Shown here: piece by piece, positions 51,215-59,991 of the stretch | Layout of the letters: each line of letters starts with the position of its first letter | Position numbering within the stretch: the stretch's first letter is position 1 | Source: Pirellulaceae bacterium | GTDB taxonomy: Bacteria > Planctomycetota > Planctomycetia > Pirellulales > Pirellulaceae | DNA length: 64,000 bases | Assembly (NCBI GenBank): GCA_029243025.1 | Contig: JAQWSU010000002.1 | Location: 228,955-292,954, forward strand | Reading direction: 5' to 3' | Notes under the pieces: generated by a model | Databases searched by the model: none | What the model was told of the DNA's origin: nothing | The model's input: only the letters and a program-made list of their open reading frames with translations | Program-made: the position numbers and the translations under genes

Positions 51215-51949
51215 ATGTCACGTATTCCGGAAATCGACGATATCCTACGAGATTGGCCCTACGAACCAGACTCCGTCAGTGTCCGCATGGCGAAAGGGAA
51301 AGATGGTCGCGACATCATTCAAATGCGGATCGAGATGGGGATTTTACAAATCGAGACGGTTGGACGACCGGACGGAGATCATCCAGAAGGGTATCAAACC
51401 TATTTTGATTTTCTTGTCAGCCAGGCACTGCAGTCCGACGAGATGACAATGGACGAAGAGCAATGTGCGGAGGCTGATCGGGAGTTTGTCCAGTTCTATC
51501 ATCGGCGGATATGTTGGTTGGCGATTCGTGAGTTCGAACGTGCCAAGCGTGATGCTGACCATACACTCGGTTTGATGGATTTTTGTCGAAAGCATTCTCC
51601 CGATGATTCGTGGACGCTCACGCATGAACAGTATCGACCGTTTGTCATGTTTCACCGCATCCAAGCTGCGACCTTGATGGCCTTGGAAGACGAAGATGCT
51701 GAGTTGGCGATTGAAGAGGTGAATCAGGGCCTCAATCGGCTGCAGCAATTCTTTGGTGAGTTCGAAGCGGAAGAAGACTTCGAAGAAAATGAACTGGTTG
51801 CTCGACTGGTTGAATTACGTGAGTCCGTTCGTGAAAAATTTGACGTGGGGCGGACCTTGGAAGAACAGTTGGGGGACGCGATTGCGTCAGAGCAGTACGA
51901 GTTGGCGGCTGAATTGCGTGACAGGCTGGCTGACCGTCGGTTTGATTAA
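51215..51949 (+). CDS. Protein with C-terminal UVR motif, unknown function
   Basis: This 244-residue protein starts MSRIPEIDDILRDW. Its middle is a helical domain with TPR-like character (CWLAIREFERAKRDADHTLGLMDFC; HRIQAATLMALEDEDAELAIEEVNQGLNRLQQFF). It ends with the UVR motif (LEEQLGDAIASEQYELAAELRDRLADR), as in UvrB, UvrC and the McsA protein. UVR motifs mediate protein-protein contacts. It probably belongs to a phylum-type family. It lies about 160 bases after arfB. Confidence 0.75.
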   Translation: MSRIPEIDDILRDWPYEPDSVSVRMAKGKDGRDIIQMRIEMGILQIETVGRPDGDHPEGYQTYFDFLVSQALQSDEMTMDEEQCAEADREFVQFYHRRICWLAIREFERAKRDADHTLGLMDFCRKHSPDDSWTLTHEQYRPFVMFHRIQAATLMALEDEDAELAIEEVNQGLNRLQQFFGEFEAEEDFEENELVARLVELRESVREKFDVGRTLEEQLGDAIASEQYELAAELRDRLADRRFD

Positions 51950-52607
51950 GGATCGTTTAATGCGGCGGGCGGATGCGGTGCCGAGCTGGCTCGCAGCTGA
52001 ACGCTTGGCACGAACGATCGGTTTGCTACGATGGCGCCGAGCTAGACACGTGGTGGATTTTCAATGCAACGACTGCCCCCACTTGCGTCCTGGCTTCTCC
52101 TTGAGATATGATTTTCGATCTTGATCGAACATGGGGGCTAACTTTACCCATTGCGTGTGTCGGTTCACACTTGTGAATCGTTGATGGAATTGAACGTCGG
52201 AACGGTGATTGCAAGGCGACCCATTAGCCATTATCGGAATTCGACGCGACCCCTCAATGCGACCCCTCAACGCGACCCCTCAACGCGACCGATATCGGTC
52301 GCTTGCCAATCGTTGCGGTTAGCAAGATTCGTAGCGGTTTCTTTTTTGGGCGACGATTGTGAAATGCATCGTTGGTGAAGTTGACTCTTTCAGCGAATCA
52401 GATCTTGTGCGATGTGCTTCTCGCTCTGTCGGCGTCGCGGGACGAGGTCAGGTCGCAGTGAATTGTCGTTGCAGGTTTCTTGGGTTGAATTGGGCTCGAC
52501 AAGCGTTCGAAGATGAACCGGTGTCGCATTAGCGCAAGGTGCCACCAGGCAGAATGGAAACAATGAAGAAAACGAATTTTGGAAATTGCTCGTTGAGGGA
52601 ATGGGGC
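51950..52607. other. Intergenic region with short tandem repeats
   Basis: About 650 bases lie between the UVR-motif gene and the 3' end of a hydrolase gene. A tandem repeat cluster is at 52246-52290. No credible gene is seen; overlapping plus-strand frames are shadows of the downstream minus-strand gene or lack binding sites. Confidence 0.5.
52246..52290. repeat. 13-bp tandem repeat, about 3.4 copies
   Basis: GCGACCCCTCAAY repeats three times (52246-52258, 52259-52271, 52272-52284) followed by GCGACC. The copies differ only in the last base (T or C). Confidence 0.9.
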
Positions 52608-54524
52608 TCAGTTTCGAGCAGACACGACGGGCGTCTCTGGATCGGGGAGTAATCGAAATCCGGATGCAATTGGCACAGGGCCTGCTGAGTTTGGCGGTGC
52701 CATCCGCAGCGGTGGCTGCCCAGGTGCTGCCGGAGTTGGCGGAGCCACAATTGGCGAGCTTGACATGTTTTCGATCAGAATACGAGTTAATTCTGCCGCC
52801 GATTGAGGCTTTCGATGCACCTCCTGGTGTTTGGCAACGACAAGTTTTTGACTAGCAGCTCCTGCCTGTTCGGCACTCTTTACGAGGACAACTTTGTCGC
52901 CTTCGCCCCCTTTCATGTGATAGCCAGTGCCGATGATGGAATGGTAACGGACTTGGCTCGAGTAGCGTAACCGATAGATTGCGAGCAGCAGTCGGTTGTC
53001 GGGTTCCAGCAGATCAACGCTGTTGGCAATCCGACTTCGCATTTGCCCGGTGAATACGCCCGGATTGGCGAGGATCAGCATTCGATGAGTTTCGACTTGG
53101 GCCGGATTCGTTTTCACGAGAGATGAAGTCACACGGCCAATGCATCGACGCGCATAGCTCGATCCTAAATGTGGAGTTGCGATGTAAACGACTCGTCGTA
53201 CGGATGGCACCGGGTCAAAGAAGAAAGCGTTTCCTAGCCGAGCCTTGATTGCGGGAGGAGCACAAATGCTACTAAGCGGTTCGTAGGCAACCGCCTTCCA
53301 CAGCGTTTGTTCGCTATAGGTCACCTGGAGCTTTGCTACCAATCCACCGAGGCTGTGGCCGACCAGTACCATTTGATCAAAAGCGATGTCCTGGCCGTCC
53401 GGGTTGGCTGCTTGCCGTAGTCGTTTCAGGTCATGACGGAGCTTCGCGGCTGATTCTAAGAATGGCCGACCAGTAGGATATTGAAATGCCAAGATCTGAT
53501 AATGATCGATGATTTCAGGTTCGGCTCGAATATCATTCGCCATGTCCGCCCAAGTGAATCGATCGGAGGCAAGTCCATGGATAAATACGATCGGGATCCG
53601 CCCCGGTTGATAAGGCTCGATCATCAATAACCGCGCCTTATCAACGGGGTCGTCAGGTCGCAGGAGCCCCTGAATTGAATTGCGATCCGATTCGATGAGT
53701 CGTTCGGCAAAAGGAGCGGTCAGATCGCGAACAATCGGCACCTCTTCGTTGCCGATCGCGATTTGTCGCACATGAAGTGGGTCATAGAATGCGAAAATCC
53801 ATTCACCGGTCGGTTGGGGGCGTAGCACAAGCGTGGCGGCAAACGAATGGGAGGCTCGCATGAAGGCAGGCTTCGGTTCTGTTTTTCCATCGATGACCAA
53901 AGGCACCCCGACGCCTGCGAAGAGATGGTAGTTGCTGATGTTCTCGGAGTTCTGGCCTCCTATGAGATTGAATTCTTGGAAGTCGGCCGGTTGCCAGGCG
54001 AAACTTGTGTAGCTGGCCGGTACGAGGATATCGCCGCTCGGAGCTGCCAGATTAAGCCCCTGATTGGGGTTAAAGCGACCAAACTTTGGCCCCAGTATCG
54101 CCAGTTTTCCCAAGGACGAATGATAGATTTCCCAAGCGCGCGAATGATCCTCAATCGCTCCGACTAACTCCGGTTGGATCAGTGGCCAGCTGAGCGTGGC
54201 CGCCTGGTAATAGTGGTAGAGGCATTGGGGCTTGAATTGGGTTTCGTACTCGGTTGCCTGCTTATAGTGTCCCTCGATTAAAGCCATAACCGGATCAATG
54301 GGCTGGGGACGTTTGTGATGATGTAGTTTCTGATGGAGGTGGTCATGGAGGCTTTGATGCGAGCTGACGGGTTGAGTTTCCGTTTGGGCAAAACCAGCCA
54401 CCGGCGGTGCGTTTGGAAGTGGTGCGGCGAAGTCGCTTTGACTTGATCGACCCGCGCATCCTATTTGCACAGCCAAGATGACGCAGAGTGACGCCGCAGC
54501 GTAACTCTTGCGAAGGGCATCCAT
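52608..54524 (-). CDS. Lipoprotein alpha/beta hydrolase, esterase/lipase-like (paralogue 1)
   Basis: The ATG at 54524 gives 638 residues; an earlier ATG at 54545 is possible. A signal peptide ends with a lipobox (CVILAVQIGC). The C-terminal half has an alpha/beta-hydrolase core: IVFIHGLASDRFTW, and the nucleophile elbow VGHSLGGLVAKL (Ser between His and Leu). It continues with VVYIATPHLGSSYARR, with a likely catalytic His in TGYHMKGGEGDK or the VAKHQEVH region. The N-terminal 300 residues contain a repeat-like region and the segment IAIGNEEVPIVRDLTAPFA. It shares its whole layout with the protein encoded at 56877-58835, on the other side of a FadL-like porin and csrA. The likely function is extracytoplasmic lipid or ester hydrolysis. 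Confidence 0.85.
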   Translation of the reverse strand: MDALRKSYAAASLCVILAVQIGCAGRSSQSDFAAPLPNAPPVAGFAQTETQPVSSHQSLHDHLHQKLHHHKRPQPIDPVMALIEGHYKQATEYETQFKPQCLYHYYQAATLSWPLIQPELVGAIEDHSRAWEIYHSSLGKLAILGPKFGRFNPNQGLNLAAPSGDILVPASYTSFAWQPADFQEFNLIGGQNSENISNYHLFAGVGVPLVIDGKTEPKPAFMRASHSFAATLVLRPQPTGEWIFAFYDPLHVRQIAIGNEEVPIVRDLTAPFAERLIESDRNSIQGLLRPDDPVDKARLLMIEPYQPGRIPIVFIHGLASDRFTWADMANDIRAEPEIIDHYQILAFQYPTGRPFLESAAKLRHDLKRLRQAANPDGQDIAFDQMVLVGHSLGGLVAKLQVTYSEQTLWKAVAYEPLSSICAPPAIKARLGNAFFFDPVPSVRRVVYIATPHLGSSYARRCIGRVTSSLVKTNPAQVETHRMLILANPGVFTGQMRSRIANSVDLLEPDNRLLLAIYRLRYSSQVRYHSIIGTGYHMKGGEGDKVVLVKSAEQAGAASQKLVVAKHQEVHRKPQSAAELTRILIENMSSSPIVAPPTPAAPGQPPLRMAPPNSAGPVPIASGFRLLPDPETPVVSARN

Positions 54525-54545
54525 GACGCTATTTCGTGATTCCAT

Positions 54546-54966
54546 TTCTAGTGACTCGATCCTGGTCAGCTACGGGTCGTCCGAGTTAAAAAAGGGTACC
54601 ACTTGAAAAGAAACTCGTCGCAGAAAACAAGGGGGGGCGTGCGGGTATTTTAAAAAAAAGTCGTGTCGTGTGTGAGCTGAATCGATTACGGAAACTTTTC
54701 ACCCACCGTGATTGGTTGACCCCTTTTCTGAACCGATTCTGGCCGCCGAACCATTTTGACTCAATGGTAAAGTTCGCCATAACCAACCCCCGTTATCGCT
54801 AAGCCGTGAGCGTGGCAGCCGTATTCTTTCGTAATCGATATATTCCGGAGGATTGACTCGAAGTTGAAATCTGTGTGTCGAATGTCAGCGATATGTCGAC
54901 GGAAATCTAAGAACGTGTGAACAAATTACACATTTGATGGACGTGTTTTTTAGGTCAGGGAGGACC
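54546..54966. other. Intergenic region between divergent genes
   Basis: About 420 bases separate the first hydrolase (minus) from the FadL-like gene (plus). I see no gene, and no promoter I would defend. Confidence 0.4.
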
Positions 54967-56235
54967 ATGATGAAGCTGAGAAGATGCTGTGCCATGTTGC
55001 TTGTCATTGCCGCAACTCACACAGGCTCAATGCGTGAAGTCCGAGCGCAGGCTTTCGGTGTGGAACTGCACAATAGTTTGATGCCGGTCTCAGGAGCTAT
55101 GGGGGGAGCAAGTCTTGCCAATGCTCAAGATCTACCATCTGCGATCAATGGTAATCCGGCAAATTTGGCTCGCTTTCGTGGTACCCAATTCTGCAATGCG
55201 GGTGCCTGGGTGGAGCCCACGATCAATATTTCTAACAACGGGGGTGTTGTACCCGGAGTCGATCAATACCGAGCCAAGTCCGAAGCACAAGGATCGGCCT
55301 TAGGAAACATTGCCGTTTCGCAAGACGTTCGTGCTTTGGGGCTTCCGATGACTTTCGGAGTTGGTCTGATTGCATCGTCCGGAGCCGGTGTTAGCGCACG
55401 CGATGTGCCCGCGAGTAATGGTACTTCGGCCTTACTGAATGTGCTCGAAATCGCACCCGCGGTTGGAGTCGATCTGACTGATAATGTTGCTGTCGGCGCT
55501 AACCTGATGCTCGGCAACAGCACGTTCGACGGGCCGTTTGTTGGGATCGGCGCGGCGGCTTATGACTATGCCCTGCGAGCTGCTTTCGGCGTTACCTACG
55601 ACATGACTTGTTATTCGCAGATTGCGGCTTACTACCAAACGAAGCAATCGTTTCGTTATGAGGACGCAATCCGACTTGAACTAGCCGGCGGCGCATTCAG
55701 CTCTGCGTTTGATGTCTCCCTGGACTTGCCCTCCAACTTCGGGATCGGATACGCAAATGAGCGTTTGATGAACGGACGATTACTGCTTGCGGTCGATCTC
55801 CTTTACAAGCAATGGTCGGAAGCCAGTCTTTTCCGTTCGATCTATTCGGATCAATGGGTGGTACAAACAGGTTTGCAATACAAATTGAATCGACGTGTCC
55901 GTTTACGGCTCGGCTATGCTTATGCAGAAAACGCCATGCTGGCGAATCCGCAAGGCCGTATTGGCGGCATTGTACTGCCTGGTACGACAGCCGCGTTACA
56001 GTATGTGCAGGCTTTGCTCCCCGCCATTAATAACCATCGAATCTCAGGTGGATTCGGAGTACGCGATGTATTACCCGGGGTGGATTTTGATTTCTTCGGC
56101 GGCGGGATGTTTGATCAATTTCAGCGTTTCGGTGCATCCGCTGGCAGCATTGAAAGCTATTGGGTGGGGATGGGACTGACTTGGCGATTTGGACGTGGTT
56201 CCTGTTGTCGATTACCCGTGCCCGATCATTGGTAA
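54967..56235 (+). CDS. FadL/OMPP1-like outer-membrane fatty acid transport protein
   Basis: GGGAGG lies before ATG codons at 54967/54970; the 11 extra codons from 54934 are probably not used. The product is about 422 residues, in the family range. After a signal peptide it reads SGAMGGASLANAQDLPSAINGNPANLARF, the N-terminal pattern of the FadL family (NPA box). The rest is an alternating beta-barrel with an RFGRGSCC C-terminus. FadL proteins bring long-chain fatty acids or other hydrophobic molecules through the outer membrane. Two lipoprotein hydrolases flank this gene, so released acyl chains are a plausible substrate. That context is inference. Confidence 0.85.
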   Translation: MMKLRRCCAMLLVIAATHTGSMREVRAQAFGVELHNSLMPVSGAMGGASLANAQDLPSAINGNPANLARFRGTQFCNAGAWVEPTINISNNGGVVPGVDQYRAKSEAQGSALGNIAVSQDVRALGLPMTFGVGLIASSGAGVSARDVPASNGTSALLNVLEIAPAVGVDLTDNVAVGANLMLGNSTFDGPFVGIGAAAYDYALRAAFGVTYDMTCYSQIAAYYQTKQSFRYEDAIRLELAGGAFSSAFDVSLDLPSNFGIGYANERLMNGRLLLAVDLLYKQWSEASLFRSIYSDQWVVQTGLQYKLNRRVRLRLGYAYAENAMLANPQGRIGGIVLPGTTAALQYVQALLPAINNHRISGGFGVRDVLPGVDFDFFGGGMFDQFQRFGASAGSIESYWVGMGLTWRFGRGSCCRLPVPDHW

Positions 56236-56499
56236 TCGTGGTTTGGATTGATTCGCTTCGGTGACGCGGATGCAGCTAGCGTTTCAAACGTATTGTAAAT
56301 CTGGTCACTAAGTGTCCGTTCGCGAAACAAAGATGACTTTGCTAACTTGACGCATTCGTAGGACTTAGCGTTAGTTGGTCCCGTTTTGTTTGCAATTGGC
56401 ACGCTCTGTGCGTTAGAGGGTTGCGAAAGCGAAGCTGAGGTGACTTGTGAGAACTTCAGCTTTGGGGGATGCAAATTCGAATCGCCAAAGGAGTGTGCA

Positions 56500-56880
56500 A
56501 TGTTGGTACTATCTCGAAAACTGAACGAACAGATCCGAATTGACGAGCAAATCACCGTGACGGTTCTTCGTGTCAAAGGAAATACCGTTCGATTAGGCAT
56601 TGAGGCGCCGAAAGAAGTTAGGGTGAGACGCGGGGAATTACCCCGCTTAGAAAAGCGGTCGCAGGCCCCGCTGGCGTCTCGCACGAACAAGTTACCTCGT
56701 CTTGCTGAAATCGACCCGGATCCCAAGCCTCGCGTCGACCAAGATCAACGTCAGCAGGCAGGCGGGTCGGTCTCTCATACGGACCGTTGGACAGTGGCGA
56801 ATATGCGCAATCGTACGCAAAGCGATCAGAAGAGTCGGGTTCGACCAACCAGGGGACGCGAAAATCCGGTGCTCGGTTAA
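56500..56880 (+). CDS. csrA: CsrA with an extended C-terminus
   Basis: AAGGAG at 56488-56493 precedes the ATG at a good distance; the frame upstream to 56386 is not used. The first 60 residues (MLVLSRKLNEQIRIDEQITVTVLRVKGNTVRLGIEAPKEVRVRR) are canonical CsrA, an RNA-binding post-transcriptional regulator that binds GGA motifs. The protein is 126 residues, about twice the usual length. The extra tail is Arg/Gln/Asp-rich and probably disordered. It ends 26 bases before the divergently-facing end of the second hydrolase gene (convergent). Confidence 0.92.
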   Translation: MLVLSRKLNEQIRIDEQITVTVLRVKGNTVRLGIEAPKEVRVRRGELPRLEKRSQAPLASRTNKLPRLAEIDPDPKPRVDQDQRQQAGGSVSHTDRWTVANMRNRTQSDQKSRVRPTRGRENPVLG

Positions 56881-58835
56881 TCCGTGCGAGTTGGTGTTGG
56901 CAATCGGCTGATCGAAGCGGCTGGTTTCCGTTTCGCCACGATTGGACTCGCTTCATTGAGGTGCCTCAGTAGGACACGCTGCACCTCAAGTACCGTTTTG
57001 GGGTGACGGTGGATATTCAAATGATCTGCTTCCACAACGAGTTCGCTTTCTGCTTCTTCCAAGTGCGCACTTTCCGTTGTGACGACTCCGTCACTGGTAC
57101 CAGCTACTTTTGATAAGAAGCCTTCTTCCGCAATTCGTCCCATCACATTGTGGTATTTTACCCAGCCCGCTTTTTTAGAGTCTAACAAGATGCCAAGTAC
57201 GGGAGATGTTGGGCTGAGTGTGTCGATACTCGTTTGAGCTTCCAGCAAGCCAATGCCAGTCGACTCCTCTGTATCGTCTCGGCTCAGTTGTTCGATGGTT
57301 CGTTGGACGATGTCTGGTAAGGAAATGACTTTTCGTCCGATCCATTGAGTTGCATTGTTGGAAAAATTGCTGCCGCGATGCGGTGATGCGATGGTCACCA
57401 CTCGTTTGACGGAGGGGTTGGGGCCAAAATAGAGCGCCTGTCTTAACGAGTTCACGACGTGCTCAGGGGCGGCTAAATCGGTGCTCGGCTGCTCACTGAC
57501 CAGGCTCCAATAGTCTCGGCCGCTCTCCACGGTTTGCATTTTGGCAATCAGCCCACCCATGCTATGACCGACGAGGACCAGTTGATCGAGTGCCGGAGCC
57601 TCAAGTCGCGGGTCGAGGGCGCGCCGAACGCCGGCCAACTCTGAACGGAGCTGAGCCGCAGTCAACCAAAACGGCTGGCCTGTGGGGTAAAGGTAGAACC
57701 AGAATTGATAATGATCGCGGATCTCCGGGTTTCCACGCAAGTCATTAAACATTTCCATCCAGGTCACCAGATTCGACCAGAGGCCGTGGACCATTAAGAC
57801 AGGAATCTTGTTGGCATCGTATGGCTCGAGCATGTAAAGGCCTTGAACGTCCTGAGAATTACCACGATTCAGGAGACCTTGGGTCGATTCGTTCGCCTGC
57901 CGGAATGTTGGATCATTAAGACAGTAAGCCAAGGGTGTGCTCAGGTCAGTTTCCAATGGGACTCGCTTCTCGTTGATTGCGAGGTTGCTTGACATCATCG
58001 GGTCGTGTAATTCCAACACACAGAACTGGCGTACCTTGCCATCTTTGGTTTTCGATTCCTCACCGGGAAGTACCTGCAAGAAAGCCGTGACAGGAAAACT
58101 CATACCGGGTGCATAGTATGGGTCGGCAGGATTCGACTTGTTTTCGGGGTTGTGGACTGCAATTAGAGGCACACCCAGACCGTAGGTTCGATAGTGATTT
58201 TGAAGGCCTTGGACTTCGTAATCCGTTGTGAATTTTAATTCGGATATTTCGGTCGGTCGCCAAGGCCCGCGACATTGAATCGTGATTTCATACTGTTGGG
58301 TCTGCGTCGCAATAACGTGCGTCGTCTCGGGCTTCAGTTGTCCCCGCTTTTGTACAATTCGTAAGGCGCTCTCCAATGCACCGTTGTAAATGTCGGACGC
58401 TTGGCGAAAACGAGGATCATATGGATTGCGACGGGTGAGCAACTCATCCCCGAGCAGATAGGAATAAGCATTGGCGACCGAAAGACCAAATAGATCAAAC
58501 GCTTCCGTTGTGTTGCCCTTGTCCTGCGCCCGGATACCACTGATGTAGGCAATTTCGGCCGTGGCAAAGACGTTTTCGGGCGTCGTGTCCCGACGGCTTA
58601 TCTCCTGTAATTCGGTCACTAATTGAAGGGGATCTTTGTGAGCTTTTTTATCTAAGTCATAACGTCTGAGTAGCTGCTTGGTTCTTGGCGTTGCTTTCGG
58701 GCCTTTACCTGAAAATAGGTTCAATTCGGCAGCCAACGGTATGTCTGGCTTCTCTCGGACCCGAACCCATTCGGTGTTTGAGCAACCGATACAAAGCAAG
58801 AGCGCAATCACAATCGACCAACCATTGCCCTCCAT
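56877..58835 (-). CDS. Lipoprotein alpha/beta hydrolase, esterase/lipase-like (paralogue 2)
   Basis: The preferred ATG at 58835 starts MEGNGWSIVIALLLCIGCSN, giving a lipobox (LLCIGC); an upstream ATG at 58898 lacks a signal. The product is 652 residues. The alpha/beta-hydrolase core has VLMVHGLWSNLVTW, the elbow VGHSMGGLIAKMQT (Ser), VVTIASPHRGSN, and a late VEADHLNIHRHP supplying His residues. Layout matches paralogue 1 over most of the length, including LGVPLIAVHNPEN and LELHDPMMSSNLAINEKRVPLETDLSTPLA. The first 30% contains TPR-like helices. The stop overlaps the csrA stop by four bases in convergent orientation. Confidence 0.85.
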   Translation of the reverse strand: MEGNGWSIVIALLLCIGCSNTEWVRVREKPDIPLAAELNLFSGKGPKATPRTKQLLRRYDLDKKAHKDPLQLVTELQEISRRDTTPENVFATAEIAYISGIRAQDKGNTTEAFDLFGLSVANAYSYLLGDELLTRRNPYDPRFRQASDIYNGALESALRIVQKRGQLKPETTHVIATQTQQYEITIQCRGPWRPTEISELKFTTDYEVQGLQNHYRTYGLGVPLIAVHNPENKSNPADPYYAPGMSFPVTAFLQVLPGEESKTKDGKVRQFCVLELHDPMMSSNLAINEKRVPLETDLSTPLAYCLNDPTFRQANESTQGLLNRGNSQDVQGLYMLEPYDANKIPVLMVHGLWSNLVTWMEMFNDLRGNPEIRDHYQFWFYLYPTGQPFWLTAAQLRSELAGVRRALDPRLEAPALDQLVLVGHSMGGLIAKMQTVESGRDYWSLVSEQPSTDLAAPEHVVNSLRQALYFGPNPSVKRVVTIASPHRGSNFSNNATQWIGRKVISLPDIVQRTIEQLSRDDTEESTGIGLLEAQTSIDTLSPTSPVLGILLDSKKAGWVKYHNVMGRIAEEGFLSKVAGTSDGVVTTESAHLEEAESELVVEADHLNIHRHPKTVLEVQRVLLRHLNEASPIVAKRKPAASISRLPTPTRTD

Positions 58836-59118
58836 TGGCTTGTGTGGAAGTTGGTCTGCGGGGCAAGACACACAAAATCGTCGCGCGTTAAAGGTCATAC
58901 ATCTTCGGATGGAGGCGGCACGGGAACATCATTTGGGGGAAGAAATTCCGGTGAACGATAAGGATCAATTCCCACTTGGTCAACATAGATTTGATGTGAG
59001 CTAGCTTGCTGTCGCCCGCCCTTGGGGCGAGCGTTTGTTGGGGATGCCTGTCAGCTTTTCAACTTGGCACAAGAAAGTATCCTGAGTAACCATCGATGCA
59101 AGCTCGTTGCCGAAAGAC

Positions 59119-59259
59119 GTGGAGAACAAGAGTGTGTCTGATTCGAAGCGTGGCGACATGCTAGCTCGTGTTTTGCGGGGGATTTTCGGAATCCGCAGTG
59201 ATGCACAACGCGAGGATCATAAAGCGAGTAAAGCACAGACGCGTGAATTCGTGAATTAA
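59119..59259 (+). CDS. Small hypothetical ORF, possibly a DUF2970 fragment
   Basis: GTG at 59119 encodes 46 residues, MENKSVSDSKRGDMLARVLRGIFGIRSDAQREDHKASKAQTREFVN. The segment VLRGIFGIRSDAQRE recalls the N-terminal part of DUF2970 proteins (FFGVQS...), but the membrane helix that should follow is missing. It may be a truncated remnant. Very low confidence. Confidence 0.3.
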   Translation: MENKSVSDSKRGDMLARVLRGIFGIRSDAQREDHKASKAQTREFVN

Positions 59260-59319
59260 CGTTCGCAGCAAGCGAAAAGCTTGCTGGATCGATTGGCGGG
59301 GGAGAGTTGGTCGATCAGG

Positions 59320-59492
59320 GTGATCTTGGTTAAGTTGTGCCTTTGGAGGAGATTCGCGAGCGTTTGAATTTCTGAGAAGTTTGCTGGCTCAACCTCGGTT
59401 AGGAGACAGCCGTCTGCTTGGTAGCGTTATTGATGAAGATCAGTTGAAAGACTTGTATGACTTGGGATTTTCGGTCCTGGTCGCCACGCGCT
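59320..59492 (+). pseudogene. Open-frame remnant without start codon
   Basis: A frame SWLSCAFGGDSRAFEFLRSLLAQ then RLGDSRLLGSVIDEDQLKDLY ends in TAG at about 59492. It has no ATG or GTG start and is closed upstream by TGA. The amino acid composition looks like a coding remnant. I do not recognise the family. Confidence 0.3.
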
Positions 59493-59499
59493 AGAAACG

Positions 59500-59991
59500 A
59501 TGGATTTACCCATCGTCACCCGTGTGCTTACCCTGCCCTGGGAAAAACCTCCTTTTCGAGCTTGGGTTTATTTTGTTGGCAAGCCGATTTTCCTGGATCA
59601 GAAATGGTATAGGCGACAGCCGATTAGGGTTCGTGATTCGGACTTTGGTATCGTTCGCCTGGGTGGATTTGGGAAATATGTATTCCGAGTGGCTGACGCG
59701 GCGAAACTGATCAACAGCTTGGTGGAAACTCTGGAGAAATGCACGATAGATCAGGTCACGGCTTTGCTCCGCGATATGATTGTTTCGCGCCTCACGGATT
59801 TGATCGGTACGGTTGAGATTTTGCTGCCGGATATGCCTGCCAAATTTGACGAACTCTCAGCAGGTGCTCGAGCAAAGGTGTCGAAAGAGTTTTCTAAATA
59901 CGGACTTGAGTTAACTGACTTTGGAGTTAACTCGCTCGATTGCCGCGATCGCGTGGCAAGCGGAGTAGATCGAAGCAAAGCTATCTGGTGA
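59500..59991 (+). pseudogene. Fragment of an SPFH-domain protein (virion-core-like YdjP family)
   Basis: The frame starts at an ATG in the middle of the expected domain and reads LPIVTRVLTLPWEKPPFRAWVYFVG, then RVRDSDFGIVRLGGFGKYVFRVAD, and GLELTDFGVNSLDCRDRVASGVDRS. This matches the central part of SPFH/YdjP proteins (WESPFIVEVYFV, RDPEFGVVRIRAFGTYSF, LGIELTDF in the family). The N-terminal 80 or so residues and everything after the first KRS-like helix are absent. I take it as a truncated, probably non-functional copy. Its 3' end overlaps the convergent esterase gene by 11 bases. Confidence 0.7.
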
